A DNA stretch of 64,000 nt from JBMTVN01 sp046047235 (GTDB lineage: Bacteria > Verrucomicrobiota > Verrucomicrobiia > Limisphaerales > JAHDYP01), in the NCBI GenBank assembly GCA_046047235.1, contig JBJOII010000002.1, positions 21,232 through 85,231 on the forward strand, in the 5' to 3' direction. The notes beneath the pieces were generated by a model that saw only the letters and a program-made list of their open reading frames with translations, made no database searches and was not told the DNA's origin. Numbering within the stretch: the first letter of the stretch is position 1; each line of letters starts with the position of its first letter. This document shows, one piece after another, positions 1-7,163 of this stretch. The position numbers and the translations under genes were made by a program.

Positions 1-1
1 A

Positions 2-1774
2 ATGAGATCAGCAAAGCGAATAGCACCAGTGATTGAAGACTTCGGCTCGAGAGCCTCTCGGGTTTGGGGTGTTGTTCTAACTATGTGCTGTCTGCTGCTG
101 GGGTTAACTCCTATGGGTGCTGCGGATTTCCAGGATGATTTTGCAGTGCGTGAGGTTGTGCTGGAGGGTGACGGTCAGCTGGACGGCAACAACGAGTTGG
201 CCACATTTGAAGTGGACGAGCCTGAGCACGGGGGCAAGCCCGGCGGGCATTCCATATGGGTATCGTGGGTGGCACCGGCTGATGGCATTGTGACTTTCAG
301 GACGGATGGGAGTTCCTTTGACACCTTACTTTCCGCGTATTATCTGGATCCGCCGGAGTCTGCTGAATTGGATCGTTTGAAGGAAGTCGCCCGCAACGAC
401 GATGCGCCCGGGAGTGGTTCGGCTAGCATGATTCAATTTGGAGCGCTGGAGGGGTGGAGGTATGAGGTGGCGGTGGATGGGTATCGGGGAGAGGTGGGTG
501 ATGTACGGTTGCGGTGGGACTTTGTGAACGCCACGTCTCCGCCGCCGATTATTGTGAGTGTGCCGCGTGACCGGGCGGTTGGAGAGGCTGATTCCGTGAC
601 CTTGGCCTTTGATGTTCTGGCTTCCGAGGAGCTGGATCTGCAATGGAGGCTGAACGGGGATTCGATTGAGGCGAAGGGGCCTGTCCTGGTTTTGCCGAGT
701 GTTCAGGCGACGAATGTTGGCCGATACACACTGCGGGTGCGTTTGGGAGACGTCCGCTTTGAGACTACGCCGAGCGAACTGCAGATTAGCTCGGAGGGTG
801 ATCTCGACCTGCTGGCGCGGGACAAGGTACTGGATGCTGTGGAAGGCGTTTCAGCTGGAGGAGGGGCAGGTTTGGGACTTTCCCGTATGGGTAGGTTGGC
901 GCCGGCTGGGGATGGGGTTGCGCGGGGTTACAACGGAACACAGATATTCAACACCCTGTATGCGACGGCAGAACCGGATGAACCGATCCACTGTGGGTTG
1001 GCGGGGGGCGCATCCTATTGGCTATCCTATGAGGCTCCTGAGGACGGGTTGTTGTCTTTGGATACTCAGGGAAGCGATTTTGACACCTACCTCGCGGTTT
1101 ATACTTATGATCCGCCCCTTCTGGGTTATTCCGGTTTGGTGCAGGTGGCTTGTGATAATGACGGAATTGCCGTGGGTGGGGCGGCACGGGTCGAGTTTCC
1201 GGCGGAGAGGAATCGCCGATATCTGGTGGTGGTGGATGGCATTGGGGGTGCGCGAGGGACAGCTAATCTGAACTACGCTTTGCAGACGAATGCTGTGGAG
1301 GCTCCTGTGGTCCATTCGATTGCCGGGCCTGGGGCAGTTGCTACGGGAGACTCGGTGGAGATTGTGGCAGTGGTGGAGGGGGCTGAGCCCATCAGCTTCA
1401 CTTGGTATAGGGACGAGGTGCTTCTGGGACCGGGCTTGGGAACATCTCTGCTGCTGACGAATGTTACCTTACTGGATGCCGGTCGCTATTCGATTCGGGC
1501 TGAGAATGCCGGGGGGATGGCTGTGAGCGATGGGTTTGATCTGCGGGTATTTGATCCGCCGAAGCTCCAGTTCCGTCGGGAGCATGGCTTGATGTTGATC
1601 GATGTGGAGACGAGGGCTGGTGGCTCGTATAGCTTGGAGAGTTACCCGGGTGGGGAGGGGCAGCCATTCTGGGTTGAGCGGGACGGTCCCGTGGCTGGCG
1701 ATGGTGGCTGGTTAACCTTCACCAATGGGATGTCCGGGGTGGGGGCTTCATTCTTTCGTGTTCGTATTCAATGA
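2..1774 (+). CDS. Secreted protein with two PPC-like and two Ig-like domains
   Basis: The 590-residue protein has an N-terminal hydrophobic segment at about residues 21-41 (ending near the MGAADF cleavage region), so it is probably exported. Two related modules, about 45-175 and 312-428, carry the pattern S-x-W-x-S-[WY]-x-A-P-x-D-G followed by a F-D-T-x-L run. This resembles bacterial pre-peptidase C-terminal (PPC) beta-sandwich domains. Each module is followed by an Ig-like domain (about 190-262 and 435-525; the second has the W-Y-R and D-A-G-R-Y-S motifs). The last 60 residues form the F-F-R-V terminal domain also seen at 24.6 and 43.3 kb. The start lies at the window edge, so an earlier start cannot be excluded. 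No catalytic domain is visible; a surface or adhesion role is inference. Confidence 0.8.
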   Translation: MRSAKRIAPVIEDFGSRASRVWGVVLTMCCLLLGLTPMGAADFQDDFAVREVVLEGDGQLDGNNELATFEVDEPEHGGKPGGHSIWVSWVAPADGIVTFRTDGSSFDTLLSAYYLDPPESAELDRLKEVARNDDAPGSGSASMIQFGALEGWRYEVAVDGYRGEVGDVRLRWDFVNATSPPPIIVSVPRDRAVGEADSVTLAFDVLASEELDLQWRLNGDSIEAKGPVLVLPSVQATNVGRYTLRVRLGDVRFETTPSELQISSEGDLDLLARDKVLDAVEGVSAGGGAGLGLSRMGRLAPAGDGVARGYNGTQIFNTLYATAEPDEPIHCGLAGGASYWLSYEAPEDGLLSLDTQGSDFDTYLAVYTYDPPLLGYSGLVQVACDNDGIAVGGAARVEFPAERNRRYLVVVDGIGGARGTANLNYALQTNAVEAPVVHSIAGPGAVATGDSVEIVAVVEGAEPISFTWYRDEVLLGPGLGTSLLLTNVTLLDAGRYSIRAENAGGMAVSDGFDLRVFDPPKLQFRREHGLMLIDVETRAGGSYSLESYPGGEGQPFWVERDGPVAGDGGWLTFTNGMSGVGASFFRVRIQ

Positions 1775-1784
1775 AGTTTTCGCG

Positions 1785-1837
1785 GGTGTTCCGTGGACGG
1801 AACACCTGTTCCGCGAGGTGAACAGGGAGCTGTTCCG
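1785..1837. repeat. TGTTCCG inverted-repeat element
   Basis: A perfect 9-bp stem (1785-1793 with 1798-1806, loop TGGA) overlaps a second stem, CCTGTTC at 1805-1811 with GAACAGG at 1820-1826. A third TGTTCCG follows at 1831-1837. The two stems share bases, so they are mutually exclusive. No T-tract follows either. It could be an operator or a dispersed palindrome. Confidence 0.5.
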
Positions 1838-1856
1838 ATAGCGAAAGCGAGAGTGC

Positions 1857-1892
1857 AAAAAGCCCAATTTACGGCCTTTTTTGGTGCTTTTT
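1857..1892 (+). terminator. AT-rich hairpin, possible terminator
   Basis: AAAAAGC CCAA at 1857-1867 pairs with TTGG TGCTTTTT at 1881-1892, with one bulged base. The 3' side ends in a T-run. It sits between two same-strand secreted-protein genes and would end transcription from the first gene. Confidence 0.45.
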
Positions 1893-1943
1893 CGAGAGTG
1901 GCACGATGCTAGCTAAGGTGGTTGCAGCTTTGAAATTGAATTT

Positions 1944-3416
1944 ATGATTATGAAGAACAAAACGAAGATGATGTGCTGGCAGGCGGCCTTGGTGGCCTGT
2001 CTTATTCCTCAGGTTGGATTCGCCCAGGAGGACAGCCTGCAGGTGTTCAAGGCGGTGGAGGTGGAGTTCGGCACTCAGCCGGGCAAGGTTTACACCCTTG
2101 AAGGTTCCTACGATCTTGTGACTTGGGAAGCCTTGGAAGACAGGGTGTTTGGGCATGGTGGAATTGAGCGTCGGCTTTTTTCGGCCCGCAGCTTGAACCA
2201 GGCGGTGCCTGACTATTTCCGGCTGGTAGTTGGAGAGACGGCGATCGACGGACTGGCTCCTTGGGCGCTGAGCGGTGTGACGATCAACATGGACGATCAG
2301 CCCGGCGGTGACCTCATGATGTTCAACTCGGAGAGCGAAGGTATCGACGGGGGCATTACTCCTGATCCGTTTACCTACACCTACGTGCGGACGGGGCCGG
2401 ATGAAGGTCAGATTGAGATCTTCTATGATTCAAAGAAACGCGATGTGTTGCACCTGACCTTTACTTCCTCCGGCAACGGAACCTGGGTGCGGGACGAGTA
2501 TCGCAAGGGCAAGTTGAAGGACCGGGATGCCGGCATCTTCAGCGTGGTGACGGATGACGGTGGTCAGATCCCTGGCGGTGGGGCTGGAGGTGGCACAACA
2601 GATCCGAATCTGCCGACCGAGATGCCCGTAGACTTGGAAGGATTGACCTATAGTTTCCACAGTGGTGGTCATCCCGATCGTCTGGTGTTCGAGACCGCCA
2701 CGTCCGGTACCGAGTATGGTGATGATGAAGACGACAATGAAGCGAACGTCTTTACCTACACCTACACCCAGACGGGTGTAGATACCGCGGTGCTGCTGGT
2801 TCAGTTTAAGGCGGATAAATGGGACGAGTACGAGTTGACCTTCAGCAACGGCGCGCAGGGCAGCTTCATCCGTAAAGAATACAAGGATGGTGAGCTAGAC
2901 GACACGGATATGGGGATGTTCAGCCCTGTTGATTCCGCCGCGAGCGGTTCTACCGGTACCGACGACAATGGCGGTGCGACTGGTGGCACCGATGATAATG
3001 GTGGCACGACTGGTGGCACCGATGACAATGGTGGCACGACTGGTGGCACTGACGACAATGGTGGTGCGACTGGCGGGACTGGAGACAATGGTGGTGTGGA
3101 TGTTGCGGCGGCTGTGGCGGTTGAAGGCTTCAACTACTCGATGGTTGTAGGCCTGCAGACGGTCCGGCTGGAGTTCAGCGGTGCTGCCTCCGGCACGGAG
3201 CACGATGACAGCGGTCCTAATTCCTTCACCTATACCTACGAGGTGACCGGTGATGCGACTGCGAACCTGGTGATCGTTCTAAAGTCTGACAAGTGGGATG
3301 AGTATTCCCTGACCTTCACTGGCGATGGAGTTGGCACATTCGAGCGGACGGAGTATGACAACAACCTGCTGAAGGACACGGACAGTGGGACGTTCTCGGC
3401 GGTGTCCATCAACTAA
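1944..3416 (+). CDS. Secreted three-repeat protein with T-G-G-T-D-D-N-G linker
   Basis: The 490-residue protein starts with a signal peptide (cleavage expected after GFAQ, about residue 28; an in-frame ATG at 1950 is an alternative start). Residues about 33-95 look like the terminal domain that closes other secreted proteins here (V-Y-T-L-E-G-S-x-D-L-V-T-W, ending Y-F-R-L-V-V), but at the N-terminus. Three related modules of about 80-90 residues follow (about 110-205, 230-330, 390-490). Each has F-T-Y-T-Y, a K-W-D-E-Y-type strand, and a K-D-x-D-x-G-x-F-S end. A Gly/Thr/Asp/Asn-rich linker encoded by a 30-bp tandem repeat separates modules 2 and 3. I do not recognise a named family for the modules. 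A surface or matrix role is inferred from architecture only. Confidence 0.8.
   Translation: MIMKNKTKMMCWQAALVACLIPQVGFAQEDSLQVFKAVEVEFGTQPGKVYTLEGSYDLVTWEALEDRVFGHGGIERRLFSARSLNQAVPDYFRLVVGETAIDGLAPWALSGVTINMDDQPGGDLMMFNSESEGIDGGITPDPFTYTYVRTGPDEGQIEIFYDSKKRDVLHLTFTSSGNGTWVRDEYRKGKLKDRDAGIFSVVTDDGGQIPGGGAGGGTTDPNLPTEMPVDLEGLTYSFHSGGHPDRLVFETATSGTEYGDDEDDNEANVFTYTYTQTGVDTAVLLVQFKADKWDEYELTFSNGAQGSFIRKEYKDGELDDTDMGMFSPVDSAASGSTGTDDNGGATGGTDDNGGTTGGTDDNGGTTGGTDDNGGATGGTGDNGGVDVAAAVAVEGFNYSMVVGLQTVRLEFSGAASGTEHDDSGPNSFTYTYEVTGDATANLVIVLKSDKWDEYSLTFTGDGVGTFERTEYDNNLLKDTDSGTFSAVSIN
2961..3110 (+). repeat. 30-bp coding minisatellite, five units
   Basis: Units begin at 2961, 2991, 3021, 3051 and 3081. 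Each encodes T-D-D-N-G-G-[AT]-T-G-G or a near variant. Units 2-4 are almost identical at DNA level, mostly differing at third positions. The length is a multiple of three, so unit gain or loss would keep the reading frame. Confidence 0.9.
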
Positions 3417-3433
3417 GATGCGACGATGATGTG

Positions 3434-3470
3434 ACCGCCGGGCACGTTTCGCGTGTCCGGCGGTTTGTTT
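3434..3470 (+). terminator. Rho-independent terminator
   Basis: ACCGCCGG-G-CACG (3434-3446) pairs with CGTG-T-CCGGCGGT (3452-3464) around a TTTCG loop, followed by a T-rich tail to 3470. It lies 18 bases after the stop of the upstream secreted-protein gene. Confidence 0.85.
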
Positions 3471-3524
3471 GATGGGTGGGTGTGAGGCGGGGTTGAACCC
3501 GGTCCGGCTATTGAGGAGACAAGA

Positions 3525-6500
3525 ATGAACAGGAGTGCAAAGAGACTGGGTGAGTGTTTGTTGTCCTGGTGCACGGAGCTGGTGGTTAGCCTTAGCCTGT
3601 TCGCCTTGGGTTTTTCCGGCGGGGTTGAAGCGGGAGAGATGGTGGAGGGAAACGACGGGGGGACGGCGCAGCTGATAGAGGTGACAGGGGTGGTGGAGCA
3701 ATTGAGTGGGGAGGGTTCCATATGGTTGGCGGTGACGAACGGTCAGATGCTGGCCACGGGCAGCCGGCTCCGTACCGGTGGGGGAAGCAGGGCGACGGTT
3801 CAGTTTAGTGACCGGAGCGTGATCCGGCTGGGGGACAGCGCAGTTCTGGAGATTCGCCCGCCGCGCAACCGGGAAGTCAGGCGCTTTCGGCTTTGGGAAG
3901 GGATCTTGTATTTTTTCAACCGAGAACGGCCTGGAAGCATCGAGTTTGAGACGCCGCTTGCTACCGGTTCCATTCGGGGAACGGAGTTCGTTTTGGAAAC
4001 AAGCCGGGATCATGCACGAACCACTCTGTCCTTGGTTGATGGGGCGGTGAGCTTCGCAGCGGCGGGGAGCAGTGTAGAGATGGTGAGTGGTGAGCGGGTA
4101 GAGGTGGGCGCCGGTGGGCGACTGGAGAAGTCGCGCCTGGTCGAGGTCGACTCTGTGATGCAGTGGGCGTTGTATTATCCGGCGGTAGCGAATGTAGGTG
4201 AGCTGCAGTTGACTCCCGAGGAAGCTGGTGAGCTTGGTGCCGTGCAGGAGGCTTGGCGGGAGGGGAGCTTATTGCGGGCGTTTGAGCTGGCGAGGGGGAA
4301 GAGTTCAGGCTCTGAGGAGGGGCTGTTATTGCTGGCTGCAGTGGATCTGGCCGGGGGGCAGGTGGAGGAGGCGTCCGTGCGACTTGGCAATGTGGCCGGG
4401 GATTCTGAGATGGGTAGGGCGCTGCGGGAGATGATTCTGGTGGTAAGGGGGATGCCGATTGGAGTCGAAGATTTATCCGAGCCGGGTAGTGCGAGCATGT
4501 GGTTGGCGCGTTCCTACACGCTCCAGGCTAACTTCGATATTGAAGGGGCCCGGGAGGCGGCAAGGGCTGCCGTTTCAGCGGCGGACGGTTGGGGGCAGGC
4601 TTACATTCGGCTGGCTGAACTCAACTTCGCCCTGGGTGAGGTGGGGGCGGCGTATCGTGATTTGGACATGGGTTTGGAGCTTTCGCCCTGGCTGGCAGCG
4701 GGCTGGAGCCTGAGGGGGTTCATGTTACTGGAGCTGGATCGGGGCGGTGATGCGCTGGAGATGTTTGACTATGCGCTTGCGCTGGATCCTGCTCTGGCCA
4801 CGGCTTGGCTGGGGCGCGGGCTGAGTCTTGCCACGCTAGGCAGGAGTGATGATTCGATGCTGTCGTTGCAGGCTGCAGCTGCAATGGATCCGCTCAGGTC
4901 ACTCCACAGGTCTTATCTCGCCAAGTATTACATGCGGCACAATGAGTGGGGATTGGCGGAGAAGGAGATAGCGATGGCCAAACGCCTGGATCCGAATGAT
5001 CCGACGGCCTGGTTATATGCGGCCTTTTTGGAGAGCCGACGCTTGCGGCCCAACAAGGCCTTGGAGGAACTGAAGGGCTCGATTGATCGTAACGACAACC
5101 GAAGGCTGTTCAGGTCGAGGCTTCAATTGGACCAGGACCGGGCAGTTCGGGGTGCTTATATCGCCGGGTTATATCGTGATGCGGGCTTGGAAGAGGTTGG
5201 CAGGGTATCGGCGACCAGGGCTCTTAGCGAGGACGTGGCCAACTACTCGGCGCATTTGTTTGCGTCGCAATCGATGGGCTTGATGGAGGATCCGCGGGCG
5301 TATGATTTGCGTTATGAGAGTGCGCGCCTAAGCGAACTGCTGGTCGCGAATCTGCTTGCGCCTCCTGGTGCGGGGCATTTGTCGCAGACGCTGGCGCAGC
5401 AGGAAAACATGCGTTTCTTTGAGGGGCGCCCCGTGGGGTTGAGTGCATGGACTGAATACGCGAGTTCCGGGGACTGGAGGCATCGTTCCAGTGCCTTTGG
5501 AAGTCTTGAAGGCTTCAGCTATGCCCTTGATCTGGGCTATGACTCCATAAGTGGGGAAGGTGAGGACGACTGGAGCCGGTTGCGGTCGGTGTCCGTGCAG
5601 ATGAAGCAGAGAGTGACCATCAGTGACGAGGTGTATGTACAGGTTGGTGCCAGGGAAGTGGAGCGGGGAGATGTGGCGCGCTATTACGATCCGGGCCTGG
5701 CCAAGGAGGGTTTTGCGGCTTCTGAACAGCAGCTGCCCGCGCTGTATGCCGGGTGGCATCACGCCTGGGCTCCGAACAGCCATACCTTGTTTCTCTACGG
5801 CTATATTGAGGATGATTTGCGACTGCAGGATCCGGAGGCGACGGTTCTGTTTTTGCGCCAATCCGATGGCCGCACGCAGTCCGTCTCGACCGCACCCTTC
5901 TTCGGCCTCGATTATGAGGGCGATTTTCTGGTGCATTCGGCAGAGTTGCAGCACCTATGGCAGGGCGAGAACCAGGCTTTGATCCTGGGCGGGCGTTATC
6001 AGCATGGCGAGACCGACACTTGGGCGGGGTTGGATCGTGCGCTGACGGGGTTGGTCACGGCGCAGCGGATTCGCGAGCCGATGGAACGCCTTAACGGGTA
6101 TATCCAGTTCCAGCATGACGCGAGCGATGCCCTGCAGTTGGTGGGGGGGATAGGATACGACCATGTTCTCCATGCATTCAACAACGATGCTGCGCCGCTG
6201 AGCGAGGGGACAACGGAAAGGGGAATGCTGACGCCTCGTGCGGGTGTGCTATGGAATTCGTGGCGGGGGGGGCTATGGAGAGCGGCTTATTCGCGTTCAC
6301 TTGGGGGCATGTATTTCGATGGTAGCATGCGATTGGAACCATCCCAGGTGGCCGGTTTTACCCAGGTTTATCGGAGCCTCGCAGCCGAGTCTGTGGTGGG
6401 CGTGGTTCCCGGAACAGAGTTTGAGTCCTATGATCTGGCTTATGATCAGGAGCTGGACTCGGGCTGGTATCTCGGGGTTGGAGCAGGTTGGCACTTGTCT

Positions 6501-7043
6501 GATGGGGACCGATTGGTGGGAGTGCTGACGAATTCCCTTCCGCTTCCCCTTCCTGACTCGGCGTCATCTTCTCGCGAGCTAGTAGAGTATGACGAGAAGG
6601 TTGTTTCGGCTTATGTGCTGAAGACGATTGGCGAGGGGATGACTTTGGGGGTGAGATATAAGCTGAGTCATTCCCGGCTTGAGACGGCCTTTCCGGAGAT
6701 TCCGGATCAGGCACTTGGGTTGGCTGGTTTGGAGCGGGACGAGACTTCGGTGCTTCAGGAGACGGCAATCTCGTGGAGGTACCAGCACAGTGGCGGGTTG
6801 TTTGGGGGATGGGAGTCCGTCTGGTATCAGCAGGAGAACAGGGGTTTTGAGCCCGGGCGCGAGGACGAGGGCTTCTGGCAGCATCAGGCTGTGCTGGGTT
6901 ACCGGTTGCCGGGTAGGAGTGCGGAGGTGGCGCTCCACATGATGAACCTGACGGATCAGGACTATCGCCTGAGCCCATTGAACTACTACCGGCCGTTATG
7001 GCGTGGGAGAACTTTCCTTTGCTCGTTCCGCTTGAATTTCTAG
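3525..7043 (+). CDS. FecR-TPR-outer membrane beta-barrel fusion protein
   Basis: The 1172-residue protein has an N-terminal signal segment (about 14-36). A FecR-type domain follows at about 45-205, with the typical L-A-T-G-S-x-L-R-T-G, V-x-F-x-D-x-S-x-x-R-L and T-P-x-A-T-G-S-I-R-G-T-E-F blocks. A helical TPR-like region (about 320-560) has repeated A-W-x-x-R-G and L-x-P-x-x-A spacing. The rest (about 640-1172) alternates aromatic/polar strands and ends in L-C-S-F-R-L-N-F, a C-terminal Phe typical of outer-membrane barrels. It resembles a TonB-dependent-receptor-like barrel, but no plug domain is visible. The start at 3525 has GAGGAGAC upstream. A CHASE2 hybrid kinase lies 120 bp downstream on the same strand. 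A periplasmic sensing or assembly role for the FecR/TPR part is inference. Confidence 0.8.
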   Translation: MNRSAKRLGECLLSWCTELVVSLSLFALGFSGGVEAGEMVEGNDGGTAQLIEVTGVVEQLSGEGSIWLAVTNGQMLATGSRLRTGGGSRATVQFSDRSVIRLGDSAVLEIRPPRNREVRRFRLWEGILYFFNRERPGSIEFETPLATGSIRGTEFVLETSRDHARTTLSLVDGAVSFAAAGSSVEMVSGERVEVGAGGRLEKSRLVEVDSVMQWALYYPAVANVGELQLTPEEAGELGAVQEAWREGSLLRAFELARGKSSGSEEGLLLLAAVDLAGGQVEEASVRLGNVAGDSEMGRALREMILVVRGMPIGVEDLSEPGSASMWLARSYTLQANFDIEGAREAARAAVSAADGWGQAYIRLAELNFALGEVGAAYRDLDMGLELSPWLAAGWSLRGFMLLELDRGGDALEMFDYALALDPALATAWLGRGLSLATLGRSDDSMLSLQAAAAMDPLRSLHRSYLAKYYMRHNEWGLAEKEIAMAKRLDPNDPTAWLYAAFLESRRLRPNKALEELKGSIDRNDNRRLFRSRLQLDQDRAVRGAYIAGLYRDAGLEEVGRVSATRALSEDVANYSAHLFASQSMGLMEDPRAYDLRYESARLSELLVANLLAPPGAGHLSQTLAQQENMRFFEGRPVGLSAWTEYASSGDWRHRSSAFGSLEGFSYALDLGYDSISGEGEDDWSRLRSVSVQMKQRVTISDEVYVQVGAREVERGDVARYYDPGLAKEGFAASEQQLPALYAGWHHAWAPNSHTLFLYGYIEDDLRLQDPEATVLFLRQSDGRTQSVSTAPFFGLDYEGDFLVHSAELQHLWQGENQALILGGRYQHGETDTWAGLDRALTGLVTAQRIREPMERLNGYIQFQHDASDALQLVGGIGYDHVLHAFNNDAAPLSEGTTERGMLTPRAGVLWNSWRGGLWRAAYSRSLGGMYFDGSMRLEPSQVAGFTQVYRSLAAESVVGVVPGTEFESYDLAYDQELDSGWYLGVGAGWHLSDGDRLVGVLTNSLPLPLPDSASSSRELVEYDEKVVSAYVLKTIGEGMTLGVRYKLSHSRLETAFPEIPDQALGLAGLERDETSVLQETAISWRYQHSGGLFGGWESVWYQQENRGFEPGREDEGFWQHQAVLGYRLPGRSAEVALHMMNLTDQDYRLSPLNYYRPLWRGRTFLCSFRLNF

Positions 7044-7163
7044 CGTGTCGGGGAGTGGTTTCTCCTGCGCTTTCTGTCCGGCGGGAAGCGGGTGGATATT
7101 CGCTGCTGCCGGTTCTGTGGGTTGAAGCCTCTCATCCGAGAGAGTAATGTCCGGCGCTTCCAT

